A DNA stretch of 64,000 nucleotides from AA29 sp041481445 (GTDB taxonomy: Bacteria; Acidobacteriota; Vicinamibacteria; Fen-336): the NCBI GenBank assembly GCA_041481445.1, contig JBGPBV010000001.1, positions 44,811 to 108,810 of the forward strand. The letters are read 5' to 3'. Each line of letters begins with the position of its first letter. Within the stretch, counting starts at the first letter, position 1. Both the position numbers and the translations under genes were made by a program. Below are positions 14,741 to 23,811 of the stretch, one piece after another. The notes beneath the pieces are model-generated. The model saw only the letters and a list, made by a program, of their open reading frames with translations. It had not been told where the DNA came from and ran no database searches.

Positions 14741-17103
14741 AGATCGGGCGGCGTCGCCGGTGGGCGATGGCGGTGGCGGCCGCGGCCGGGCTGGGCGCAT
14801 GGATCCGCCTCGGCCCGTTGCCGCCGGGGCTGCTCCTCCTGGAGGACCAGACCTCGACCGAGGTCGTGGCCCGCGAAGGCGAGCTGCTGCGCGAGTCGCT
14901 CTCCGCGGAGGGGCTGACCAGCCGCCGCCTGGATCCGGATCGGCTCCCGGACGCCCTCGTACGGGCCACCCTCGCCGCGGAGGACGCGCGCTTCTTCCGT
15001 CACCCGGGCCTCGACCCCCTCGCCCTCGCGCGCGCCCTCTGGCACGACGCCCGCGCTCTGCGCATGATCGAGGGCGGTTCCACCCTGACGCAGCAGACGA
15101 TCAAGGTCCTGATCCGCCGGGACCGCAGCGCGGCGGGCAAGCTGCGGGAGGCGCTCCTGGCGCTGCGCCTCGAGCACCGGCTCGGAAAGCGCGAGATCCT
15201 CGCCCTCTACCTCACGGTGGCGCCCTACGGGAACCAGCTCCAGGGCGCGCAGGCGGCCAGCCGCGCCTACTTCGACACGTCGGCCGAGAACCTCACGCCC
15301 GCCCAGGCCGCGCTCCTGGCCGCGCTCCCGCAGCGGCCGAGCGCGCTCGACCCCTATCGCCACCTGGAGGCCGCCCAGAAGCGCCAGGCCTGGGTCCTCG
15401 AGCGGATGCGCGGCCTGGGCCTGCTCAGCGCCCTTGACTACGAGACGGCGCGCCGCGAGCGGCTCCGCCTCGTCCGCAAGGAGCGCGCGTTCCTCGCCCC
15501 GCACTTCGTGGAGCGCGTGCTGGCCGCGGTGCCCGGCCCTCCGCCCCGGCGCATCCAGACCACGCTCGATGCCCTCCTCCAGCGCGAGGTGGCGGGGATC
15601 CTCGACATGCACCGCGCGCGCCTGGTGCGCCACGGCGCCTACGACGTGGCGGTGGCCGTGCTCGACAACCGCACGTCGGAGTGGCGGGCCTGGGAGGGGT
15701 CGGGCGACTACCTGGACCAGGACCACGGAGGCGCCATCGACGGCGTGGTCACGCCCCGCCAGCCCGGGTCGGCGCTGAAGCCGTTCACGTACGCGCTCGC
15801 CTTCGAGCAGGGGTACACGCCGGCCTCCGTGCTGCCGGACGTGCCCGCCCACTTCCCGACCGCGGCCGCGGGCGTGCTCTACAGCCCGCGCAACTACGAC
15901 GGCGTGTTCCGCGGTCCCTTGCGCGCGCGCGCCGCCCTCGCCGGCTCCGAGAACGTGCCCGCGGTGTGGCTGCTCTCGCGGACGGGGGTGCCCGACCTCC
16001 TGCGCGTGCTCCGGCGCGTCGGGCTCACCACCCTGGACAAGACCCCCGACTACTACGGCTACGCGCTCACGATGGGGGACGCGGAGGTGCGCCTGGACGA
16101 GCTGGTGGCCGCCTATGCCGCGATCGCGCGGGGCGGGGTGTGGCGCCGGCCGCTGGCGATCCGCGCGGTCGAGCGCGACGCGGCCGCCGCCGCGGTGGCG
16201 CCGGAGCCGCCGCGCCCGGACGCGCGCGTGATGTCCCCGCGCGCGGCCTTCTGGCTCTCCGACGTCCTCGCCGACGACGCCGCCCGCGCCTACATCTTCG
16301 GGTCGGGCGGCAACCTCGACTTCCCGTTCCCGGTCGCGGTGAAGACGGGCACCTCGCAGGCCTACCACGACAACTGGACGGTCGGCTTCACGCGCGACGT
16401 GACGGTGGGCGTCTGGGTCGGCAACTTCGATCGCACGCCGCTGCAGAACTCGTCCGGGGTGACGGGGGCGGCCCCCATCTTCCACGACGTGATGCTGGCC
16501 GCCCAGCAGCGGCTCGGCGGACGGCGGCCCGCGCGCGAGGAGCCGATCGTGGAGCGCCCGGCCGACCTGGTCCCGCGCGCGATCTGCGCGCTGTCCGGCC
16601 GCGACGCGACCGCGCTCTGCCCGCGCATCGAGACGGAGTGGGTTCCGCCCGACCGGCCGGAGGCGCCCTGCCGCTGGCACCGCCGGGTGGGCGGCCGCGT
16701 GATCGTGGTGTGGCCGCCCACGTACCGCGCCTGGGCTCGCCAGGCCGGCCTCGTCGTCACGGCGACGGAAGCGCCGCCCTCCCGGTCGGCCTCGAACGTC
16801 CCCGAACGATCGAGCGCGCGCGCGCGGCGCGCGGCCGGTCGTCCCGAGGGCCTCCGCATCCTGAACCCGCCGCCGGGCGCGATCTACCTGTTCGACCCGA
16901 CGCTGCGTGCGCAGTTCCAGACCCTTCCGCTGCGCGCGGTCGCCGAGACCGCGGGCACGCGGCTGGCCTGGGAAGTCGACGGGCGGACGGTGGGCGCCTC
17001 CGAGAACGACCGCGCCCTCGACTGGCCGCTCGTCCGCGGCGCCCACACGGTCGCGGTCACGGACGGCGCGACGCGCGAGGAGACCTCGATCGTGGTGAGG
17101 TGA
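14737..17103 (+). CDS. pbpC: Penicillin-binding protein 1C (transglycosylase/transpeptidase)
   Basis: The protein is 788 residues from TTG 14737, which overlaps the upstream stop as TTGA; ATG 14767 is an alternative but would lose the basic N-terminus before the membrane anchor (about 11-30). The GT51 domain shows EDARFF (E82), GGSTLTQQ and the REALLALRLEHRLGKREIL helix. The transpeptidase has SALK (S345, K348), SEN (S404) and KTG (K536). A C-terminal biPBP domain (about 700-788) is typical of PBP1C. The enzyme polymerises and cross-links peptidoglycan in the periplasm. Co-transcription with alpha-2-macroglobulin is a known pairing in Gram-negative bacteria. Confidence 0.96.
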   Translation: MKIGRRRRWAMAVAAAAGLGAWIRLGPLPPGLLLLEDQTSTEVVAREGELLRESLSAEGLTSRRLDPDRLPDALVRATLAAEDARFFRHPGLDPLALARALWHDARALRMIEGGSTLTQQTIKVLIRRDRSAAGKLREALLALRLEHRLGKREILALYLTVAPYGNQLQGAQAASRAYFDTSAENLTPAQAALLAALPQRPSALDPYRHLEAAQKRQAWVLERMRGLGLLSALDYETARRERLRLVRKERAFLAPHFVERVLAAVPGPPPRRIQTTLDALLQREVAGILDMHRARLVRHGAYDVAVAVLDNRTSEWRAWEGSGDYLDQDHGGAIDGVVTPRQPGSALKPFTYALAFEQGYTPASVLPDVPAHFPTAAAGVLYSPRNYDGVFRGPLRARAALAGSENVPAVWLLSRTGVPDLLRVLRRVGLTTLDKTPDYYGYALTMGDAEVRLDELVAAYAAIARGGVWRRPLAIRAVERDAAAAAVAPEPPRPDARVMSPRAAFWLSDVLADDAARAYIFGSGGNLDFPFPVAVKTGTSQAYHDNWTVGFTRDVTVGVWVGNFDRTPLQNSSGVTGAAPIFHDVMLAAQQRLGGRRPAREEPIVERPADLVPRAICALSGRDATALCPRIETEWVPPDRPEAPCRWHRRVGGRVIVVWPPTYRAWARQAGLVVTATEAPPSRSASNVPERSSARARRAAGRPEGLRILNPPPGAIYLFDPTLRAQFQTLPLRAVAETAGTRLAWEVDGRTVGASENDRALDWPLVRGAHTVAVTDGATREETSIVVR

Positions 17104-17112
17104 GGCCGGTTG

Positions 17113-19776
17113 CTATCGGCCCGACGGGAGCCAGTTCACGAGCACCTCGATCGGCTCCTCCGTGCGCTCCAGCAGCGTGTTGACCAGGAACCGCTGGCCG
17201 TCGCCAGAGGCCAGGTAGCGGTTGCGGCGGGGTTCGGGCGGCACTCGCACTTCGAACAGGGGCCGCGGCTTGCCCGCCTGGAACGACTCCGAGATCGTGA
17301 TATCGACGGCCATGAGCATCGAACCGACCATGTAGAAGAGCTCTCGCCCATCGCCCCGCCACTGCGGTTGCAGGCCACCGCCGTTCGACACCTGCCAATT
17401 CCCACGCGCCGGGGTTCCGTCCGAGGCGACGCCCTGAACGAACACCTCGCCGTTCGAGTTGTAGGCGATCCATCGGCCGTCGGGACTGAACCTTCCCCGG
17501 GCGGCGCCGAACGGCGTTATCCGGAAGGGGATCGGCGTCGGAGAAGGCTTGCCGGACAGGGGCAGGAGATAGAGATCGGCCGGCCGCTGCAGGTCTCCGT
17601 AGTTGTAGACGAGGAACCTTCCGTCCGGCGACCAGTCCTCGACGCTGGCGTGCCAGTCCGGTTCCAGCAACGCTTCGTCTTCTCCCGACCCATCGGCCGG
17701 CTTCCGGTAGAGGCTTCGCACGCCCCGGCGGTCGGACGAGAACGCGATGCGTGTCCCGTCCGGCGACCACGTGGGGCCGAAGTCGTCCGCGGGATCGAAC
17801 GTCAACCGGCGGCGGGTGCCCTGCTCGAGGTCGAAGTCCCAGATGTCGCGCGTCCCCGTCGTGGGGTCACGTACTCCGACCACCAGTTGCTTCTCGTCCG
17901 GCGAAAGGTCGGGGTTGGAGTAATCGCCGACCTCGCCGACCGTTCCCAGCGTCCTTCCGGAACGGTCGAGCCACGTCAATTGATCGCGGTCCTGGTGCGG
18001 ACGCCGCCAGGCCACGACTCCATTCGACGATGCCGCGTACGCCGCGTTCTGGAAGGGCCCCCAGGGGAGGGCGACGCGCTCGGCGACGGGGAAGGGCTGG
18101 CCCGACAGCTCCAACCGGGCGGCGTCGAACGGCTGGGCCACGAGAGCACCCGCCTTGACGTAGAGGAGATGGCCGGGGAGGGAGAACGATGCGTTGTACT
18201 GGCTGGGCACGATCCGCCGACGGAGGTCGGTATCGAGGGACCCGGCATAGATCCCCGCGTCTTCTTTCCTTCGTGTCCGGGAAAGGTAGAGGTAATGACG
18301 GCCATCGGGGAGGAAATGCGGCCAGAGTCGGGCCAATTCACCTTCCGTGGGCTTACCCTCCGGCTGCGGCTCGCCCCCGCCCGCGGCGACGCGAAACAAC
18401 TGTCCGTCCCTCGAGAAGACGATGATGCCCTCGCGGCTCCAGGCCGCACCCAACAGGCTTTGGCAACCATCACAGATCGTCCGTACGGTTCCCGAGGCGA
18501 GGTCGATGCATTTCAATTTCCCCGGCACGCAGAACCCGACCTGGCGTCCATCCGGGGACCAGAAGGGGCCCAGAGCGTCCTCATCCATCGCCAGCGGCCG
18601 GGCTTCGAGGGAGCTCAGCGAGCGCACGTAATAGTGGTTGGGCGAACGAGGGCTGGCGGAGTAGACGCTGAACACGATGTCTTCCCCATCGGGTGACACC
18701 GCCAGGTCGGTCGCCAGGACCTTCCCTGCCTCCGGCGAATGGATCTGGAGCCGGGCCTGGATGGCCTTCGCCGCCGTCTCGCGTCGGCGCGCGGCAGCCC
18801 TCGCGAGGACGAGACCCCCGAGCACGGCGATGGACAGGCCCAGTGCCGCAGCGAGACGGAGACCCCGCCCGTCCTTCTCCCGGGTCCTCGCGCGTGCGCT
18901 TCGGGATTGCCAGCCCGAGTCCTCCTGGATCTCCAGGAGCTCGACCCGCACGTCATCGATGTGCTGGAAGCGACGGTCGGGCTCCTTGCGGAGGCAGCGC
19001 AGGATCAGCTTCTCGAGCTCGCGCGGCACGATGGGAGCGAGCGCGCTCGGGGCCTTCGGCTCGTCGTGGATCACCGCGGCCAGAGTGGCGTCCGCGGACT
19101 TGCCCGCGAAAGCCCGCCGGCCCGTCACCATCTCGTAGAGCACGGCGCCGAACGCGAAGATGTCGGAGCGCGCGTCCACTGCCCCACCCGTGGCCTGCTC
19201 GGGCGACATGTACCCTGGCGTCCCGACCACCCTACCGGCTCGAAATCCCGCCGGTGTCTCCGCCGTCGCGGTGTCGCCGTCCGCCGACGCGCCACCCGTC
19301 TCGACGAGCTTGGCCAGGCCGAAATCCAGGACCTTGACCACGCCCTCATCGGTGACGGCGACGTTGGACGGCTTGAGGTCGCGGTGGACGATGCCCGCGG
19401 CATGCGCGCGAGCGAGGGCGTCCGCGATCGGGATCGCGATCCGCAGCGCTTCCGCCAGGGGCAGGCCGGCACGAATGCGCGCTTCCAGCGTCTTGCCCGG
19501 CGCGTATTCCATGACGATGAAATCGATGCCGTCCACGGAGCCGATTTCGTGGATGGTGACGATGCTCGGATGGTTCAGGGCGGAGGCCGCCCGCGCCTCC
19601 TGGACGAAGCGCCGGCGGCGGGCCTCGTCCGCCATGTGCTCGGCGGGCAGGACCTTGATGGCGACGTCCCGGCCCAGGCGCGGGTCCCGCGCCCGGTAGA
19701 CCTCGCCCATCCCGCCGGCGCCGATCGCGCCCGTGATCTCGTAGGCGCCGAGCTTCGAACCGGGGGCGAGGGACAT
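17113..19776 (-). CDS. Membrane Ser/Thr protein kinase with PD40 beta-propeller
   Basis: The 887-residue protein has a cytoplasmic Hanks-type kinase domain (about 10-280). It shows GAGGMGEVY, the ATP-binding K41, HRDLKPSN (D133), DFG (D151-G153) and GTPGYMSPEQ, so it looks active. One membrane helix spans about 306-327. The outer part (about 340-887) contains repeated TolB/PD40 motifs such as SPDGEDIVFS, WSPDGRQVGF, LSPDEKQLVV, WSPDGTRIAF and FSPDGRWIAY, expected to fold as a beta-propeller sensor. This architecture is abundant in Acidobacteria. The gene, especially its propeller half, uses more A/T-ending codons than neighbours. TATGAT (19794-19789) lies 12 nt before ATG 19776. Confidence 0.95.
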   Translation of the reverse strand: MSLAPGSKLGAYEITGAIGAGGMGEVYRARDPRLGRDVAIKVLPAEHMADEARRRRFVQEARAASALNHPSIVTIHEIGSVDGIDFIVMEYAPGKTLEARIRAGLPLAEALRIAIPIADALARAHAAGIVHRDLKPSNVAVTDEGVVKVLDFGLAKLVETGGASADGDTATAETPAGFRAGRVVGTPGYMSPEQATGGAVDARSDIFAFGAVLYEMVTGRRAFAGKSADATLAAVIHDEPKAPSALAPIVPRELEKLILRCLRKEPDRRFQHIDDVRVELLEIQEDSGWQSRSARARTREKDGRGLRLAAALGLSIAVLGGLVLARAAARRRETAAKAIQARLQIHSPEAGKVLATDLAVSPDGEDIVFSVYSASPRSPNHYYVRSLSSLEARPLAMDEDALGPFWSPDGRQVGFCVPGKLKCIDLASGTVRTICDGCQSLLGAAWSREGIIVFSRDGQLFRVAAGGGEPQPEGKPTEGELARLWPHFLPDGRHYLYLSRTRRKEDAGIYAGSLDTDLRRRIVPSQYNASFSLPGHLLYVKAGALVAQPFDAARLELSGQPFPVAERVALPWGPFQNAAYAASSNGVVAWRRPHQDRDQLTWLDRSGRTLGTVGEVGDYSNPDLSPDEKQLVVGVRDPTTGTRDIWDFDLEQGTRRRLTFDPADDFGPTWSPDGTRIAFSSDRRGVRSLYRKPADGSGEDEALLEPDWHASVEDWSPDGRFLVYNYGDLQRPADLYLLPLSGKPSPTPIPFRITPFGAARGRFSPDGRWIAYNSNGEVFVQGVASDGTPARGNWQVSNGGGLQPQWRGDGRELFYMVGSMLMAVDITISESFQAGKPRPLFEVRVPPEPRRNRYLASGDGQRFLVNTLLERTEEPIEVLVNWLPSGR

Positions 19777-19788
19777 GAGACAGGGCGG

Positions 19789-19827
19789 ATCATACCGCCG
19801 GGCACGGGAGCGTCGCGGACCTATAAT
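19789..19827. promoter_or_regulatory. Divergent -10 boxes, kinase and aminotransferase genes
   Basis: On the minus strand TATGAT (19794-19789) lies 12 nt before the kinase ATG 19776, giving a leader of only a few bases. On the plus strand a perfect TATAAT (19822-19827) lies 26 nt before ATG 19854 of the aminotransferase. No clear -35 boxes are visible in either direction. Confidence 0.5.
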
Positions 19828-19853
19828 CCGGCTCCCGCCCCACGAGGTGCACG

Positions 19854-20978
19854 ATGCCCCAGATCAAGGCGCCGTTCTACGGTCACGCCCGCCAGTACGA
19901 GTCGATCCAGAAGGAGCTCGACCAGGCGATCCGCGACGTCATCCTGTCCGGTCAGTACGTCACCGGGCCCACCCTCAAGCGCTTCGAGGGTGAGCTGGCC
20001 CGCTATTGCGGGCAGAAGCACGCGATCGGCGTGAACTCGGGCACGGACGCCCTCTGGCTCACCTTCATGGCCCTGGGTCTCCAGGAGGGCGACGAGGTCA
20101 TCACCACCGCCAACACCTTCTTCGCGACCGCGGAAGCCATCTGGATCGCGGGCGGCAAGGTCGTGTTCGTGGACTGCGACCCTGCCACCCGGAACATCGA
20201 CCCCGCGCACATCGAGAAGGCTCTCACGCCGCGCACCGTCGGCATCGTGCCCGTCCACCTCTACGGTCTCAGCGCGGACATGAAGGCCATCTCCGAGATC
20301 GCGCGCAAGCGGAAGCTCTGGGTGGTCGAGGACAACGCGCAGGCCATCGACGGCCACGGCCCGGGATGGCGGCAGGGCGAGCTCAGCGACGCCGTCTGCA
20401 CGAGCTTCATCATCCAGAAGAACCTGGGCACGCCGGGCGACGGGGGAGCGGTGGTCACGGACCGCGACGACATCGATGCCGCGGTGCGCAGGCTGCGCAA
20501 CCACGGCTCGACCGTCCGCTCCGTGCACAGCTTCGGGTTCAACAGCCGGCTCGACGACCTCCACGCCGGCATCCTCAGCGTGAAGCTCAAGCACATCACG
20601 CGCTGGACGGACCGCCGGCGCGAGATCGCCGCCCGCTACACCAGGGGTCTCCAGGGCACCAGCTTCCGCCTGCCCGTGGAGCCGGCCGGGTACCGGCACG
20701 TCTTCCACCTCTACGTGATCGAGCATCCCCGGCGCGACGAGCTGGAGAGGTTCCTCGTGGAGGCGGGCGTCGACGTCAAGCTCCACTACCCGATCGCCAT
20801 CCACAAGCAGGACGGCTACCCGTGGGGCAAGCGGGCCGATTTGCACCCGGTCGTGCCGAACGGCGAGCGCAACGCCGCCGAGTGCCTCTCCCTCCCCATG
20901 TTCCCGGAGCTCACCGACGCCGAGGTCGACTACACGATCGAGCAGTGCCTCAAGTGGGACGAGACGGCTCGCCGGTGA
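19854..20978 (+). CDS. DegT/DnrJ/EryC1/StrS-family sugar aminotransferase
   Basis: The protein has 374 residues, the normal length. It contains VNSGTDALWL (cofactor phosphate site), VVEDNAQAIDG (Asp/Gln holding the pyridine ring) and IIQKNLGTPGDGGAV with the PLP lysine at K189. The C-terminal part has YRHVFHLYVIEHPRRDELE and the KLHYPIAIHKQDGY stretch. The family transfers an amino group from glutamate or glutamine to a keto-sugar nucleotide for antigen or glycan synthesis; the sugar cannot be told. No other sugar-nucleotide genes are adjacent, so its pathway must lie elsewhere. GAGGTG four bases before ATG 19854 is a fair ribosome binding site. Confidence 0.93.
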   Translation: MPQIKAPFYGHARQYESIQKELDQAIRDVILSGQYVTGPTLKRFEGELARYCGQKHAIGVNSGTDALWLTFMALGLQEGDEVITTANTFFATAEAIWIAGGKVVFVDCDPATRNIDPAHIEKALTPRTVGIVPVHLYGLSADMKAISEIARKRKLWVVEDNAQAIDGHGPGWRQGELSDAVCTSFIIQKNLGTPGDGGAVVTDRDDIDAAVRRLRNHGSTVRSVHSFGFNSRLDDLHAGILSVKLKHITRWTDRRREIAARYTRGLQGTSFRLPVEPAGYRHVFHLYVIEHPRRDELERFLVEAGVDVKLHYPIAIHKQDGYPWGKRADLHPVVPNGERNAAECLSLPMFPELTDAEVDYTIEQCLKWDETARR

Positions 20979-21023
20979 AGCCATGAGCGACGTGCTGGGC
21001 GACGGACCCCCGTCGCGTAGGGC

Positions 21024-23804
21024 TCATCTCCAGGGCGGCATGGCCCCCGGGCGCGCAAGGGCCGGGCGCAAGACCTGTCCCGTGGCCTGCGCGGGTGGCT
21101 CGATGCCCAGCAGGAGGCACAGGGTCGGCGCGATGTCGATCTGGTGGATCGGCCCCAGGTCCACGCCCGCGGCCACTCCGGGCCCGGCCAGGGCGAAGCC
21201 GGCGTGCATCGCCGGCCGCTCCGGATCGAGGAAGTGCTCGCCGCGCGGGCGGACCTTGAGGATCGCCTCGTCGCCGTCCAGGCGCGCAGTGACGTTGTAC
21301 CCGGGGGCGACGGAGAGATAGAGGTCGCCCCCCGTCGGACCCCCGAAGGACGGAACCTGTCCCGGCTTCCGCGGGTCGAGGACGTCGAGGACGATCGGTC
21401 CCCGCGCGTCAGGGCTCTTCACCGCGCGGAGCGCCTGCGTGACCTCGCGCCGCACCGACTCCTCGTCGGACGGCGCCACCGTCCCGCCCGTCCGCGCGGC
21501 GCGGTTGATCAGCACGAACTGGCCCGACGCGTAGTACGCGCGCGTGTGCGCGAGGTCGACGTGCCCGGCGGCGTCCAGGGCGAGGAGGCCCGCCTGCCGG
21601 AGGACAACGTTCGGGCGCAGCTCGTGGTCGACCCCCACCACGCCATGGTCCCCGGCCACGGCCACGATCGCCTCCTTGCCGGCGCGCCGGACGAGATGGC
21701 CGATCTCGCCGTCGGCCAGACGCAGCACCTGGTCGAGGAACGGCCGTAAGCGCGCGGCCAGCGCGCGGTCGTGAGAGGGCAGGGTGGGATCGAGGAAGCC
21801 GTACCAGAGGTGCAGCGATTCGTCGGGGAAGGGGAGGTAGGTGAGGAGCAGCTCGGCGGCCGTCCGGTCGATCGCGAAATCGTTCAACCGCGACATCTGG
21901 CGCACGGTCAAGGCCACCGTCTCCAGGTACCGGCGCTCGGCCGTCCCGTCGCCGCCCTCCCACAGCGGCGGCCCCAGCATCCCGCGCTCGTAGGTCCAGG
22001 CGGCGGCGTTGCCGACGAAGCCCCCGGTGGCGTCGAGGGCGGCCTGCTCCAGCCGGGTCTTGTTCGAGCGCAGGACGCCGGGCGCGGTGCGGAGCAGCGT
22101 GAGGGAGGCGCCGTCCGGGGCGAGGGCGAACAGGCGGAAATAGACGGCGGCCTCGCCGCCGGCGATCGGCACGGCCAGGGCGGCGAAGGCGGACGTCGGG
22201 TCGTCCGCGCCCAAGGGGGCCGGCTTGAGGGTGATGCCTCCGCGTGGATCCGCGTCCAGGGTCACGTACGCGGTGTCGAAGCCGGTGGCGGGATCCTCGG
22301 GGTCGTCGTAGAGGAGCACGTCGAAGCGGAGACCGAGGTCGTCGACGGCGAGCGCACGCGCCTCGCCGGCGTGGGCGGGCAGCGGGCCCAGCCATTCGGC
22401 CTGGGAGGGTTGGAGGTCCGTCGCCGCGTAGACGCGCTCGCGCGCCTCCAGGTTCCGGTAGCCGTCGAACAGGGTCAGCTTGCGCCCGTAGTAGCCGGGG
22501 AACCGATGGTCCGCGAAGTAGGTGCTGAAGGGATAGACCTGGGTGGCGGAGACCACCGTCACGTCGAGGTCCTGGCGGGCCGCCGCCGCCCAGATGGGCT
22601 CCGCCTGCAGGGACACGGAGCCGTAGCTGCTCACGGTCTCGGTCACGGCGGCGCCGGGCGGGGAGATGTCGTTGCCGGCGATGCCGTTGCGGTCGCTCCA
22701 GGCGCCCGTGTACAGGGCGGCGTGCCCGGCCGCGGTCTTGGCCGGGAGGGTCGTGAGCGCGCCGCGGGCGGTGGCGCCCCGGCCGCGCAGCCGGGCGAGG
22801 TTGGGCATGACGCCGCGCGCGACGGCGTCGTCGAGGACGGGCTGGGCGGCGGAGTCCAGGCTGATCAGCATCGCGCGCGCGCGATGGCGCACGTAGGGCA
22901 CGCGGTAGGACTCGTCGAGGGCGGGACGTCCGGCCTCCTCCCAGGCGCCCAGCCACAGCGACCCGGTGGCGGTGGCGGCGGCGCCGAGGCGCGCGACCAG
23001 CCGCGAGGCTTCGCGGGCGTAGAACCGCGAGTAGTACTCGTCGTCGTAGCGGTCGTCCGCGGGCGTCTCCGCGAGGTCCTGGCCGGTCACGGACTCCCGA
23101 TCGGAAGCCAGCACCTGCAGTGAATGAAGATACGACTCGCGCAGGGCCTGGAAGGCGAAAGCGACCGGATCGCCCACCGGCTGGGCGGCCGCCGCCTCCA
23201 CCGCCTCCTCCAGCTGCACGCGGTTGCGCTCCACGAGGTCGGACTCCCAGCGCGCGTGCAGCCCCCGCTGGCCACTGAGCTGGCCGTCGTAGTTGTCGGT
23301 CGCGTGCAGCGGCACGTACGCGTCCGCCGCGAGGTGCCCGAGCGTGCCCGCCCGCTCCAGGGCGCGGGGAAGGTCGCGGGCACGGAAGGCCTCGACCAGG
23401 CCCCGGTAGACCTCCTCGATCTTCCAGGGCAGCCGCCCCTTGGCCGTGATCTCCTTGCCGAAGCGGGCCACGTTCTCCGACTCCACACGCGAGATGACGT
23501 CGAACGGATAGGGCGCGCCGAAGGCGTCCATGTCGAGGAAGTGATCGGGGTCGCCCGGTCCCGACCGCTGGAGGTCGGGCTCGATCGCCTGCTCGACCAG
23601 GTAGTCGGCATTGGCCTCGAACACGCGGCGCAGCGGGTCGGGGAGCGTGCCCAGCGCCTTGCGCGCCACCATGCGGTGCCCGGCGAATCCCCACGGCGAG
23701 GCGGGGGCGGGAAGGAGGACGAGGGCGGCCGCGGCCAGGAAGGGGAGGCACGGGCGGACGACGCGGGGGGCCGCGCGTGGCGGCAAGCCGTGAAGACCCG
23801 TCAC
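21024..23804 (-). CDS. Secreted fusion: S1/P1-nuclease/PLC-like zinc domain plus alkaline-phosphatase-superfamily domain
   Basis: The protein has 926 residues from GTG 23804, with a signal peptide (about 1-35). Residues 38-300 resemble zinc-dependent phospholipase C/S1-P1 nuclease. WGFAGH gives W38 and H43, DPDHFLDMD gives H88, LGHLAADAYVPLHATDNYDG gives H157, D161 and H167, and GLHARWES gives H183 and E187, an almost complete three-zinc ligand set. Residues about 305-920 resemble type I phosphodiesterase/alkaline phosphatase. LISLD carries a metal Asp, TLPAKTAAGHAALYTG the Thr nucleophile, and PDESLH, AGDHG and a late His the other ligands. Both halves look catalytic and may act in turn on phosphodiesters such as nucleic acids or lipids outside the cytosol. 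The start lies seven bases after the GspC-like gene's stop. Confidence 0.85.
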   Translation of the reverse strand: MTGLHGLPPRAAPRVVRPCLPFLAAAALVLLPAPASPWGFAGHRMVARKALGTLPDPLRRVFEANADYLVEQAIEPDLQRSGPGDPDHFLDMDAFGAPYPFDVISRVESENVARFGKEITAKGRLPWKIEEVYRGLVEAFRARDLPRALERAGTLGHLAADAYVPLHATDNYDGQLSGQRGLHARWESDLVERNRVQLEEAVEAAAAQPVGDPVAFAFQALRESYLHSLQVLASDRESVTGQDLAETPADDRYDDEYYSRFYAREASRLVARLGAAATATGSLWLGAWEEAGRPALDESYRVPYVRHRARAMLISLDSAAQPVLDDAVARGVMPNLARLRGRGATARGALTTLPAKTAAGHAALYTGAWSDRNGIAGNDISPPGAAVTETVSSYGSVSLQAEPIWAAAARQDLDVTVVSATQVYPFSTYFADHRFPGYYGRKLTLFDGYRNLEARERVYAATDLQPSQAEWLGPLPAHAGEARALAVDDLGLRFDVLLYDDPEDPATGFDTAYVTLDADPRGGITLKPAPLGADDPTSAFAALAVPIAGGEAAVYFRLFALAPDGASLTLLRTAPGVLRSNKTRLEQAALDATGGFVGNAAAWTYERGMLGPPLWEGGDGTAERRYLETVALTVRQMSRLNDFAIDRTAAELLLTYLPFPDESLHLWYGFLDPTLPSHDRALAARLRPFLDQVLRLADGEIGHLVRRAGKEAIVAVAGDHGVVGVDHELRPNVVLRQAGLLALDAAGHVDLAHTRAYYASGQFVLINRAARTGGTVAPSDEESVRREVTQALRAVKSPDARGPIVLDVLDPRKPGQVPSFGGPTGGDLYLSVAPGYNVTARLDGDEAILKVRPRGEHFLDPERPAMHAGFALAGPGVAAGVDLGPIHQIDIAPTLCLLLGIEPPAQATGQVLRPALARPGAMPPWR

Positions 23805-23811
23805 CGTGGAT

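Noticed and set aside
12476..14800. 774-codon minus-strand frame opposite alpha-2-macroglobulin
   Set aside because: Antisense shadow with no recognisable motif, while the plus strand encodes the thioester domain.
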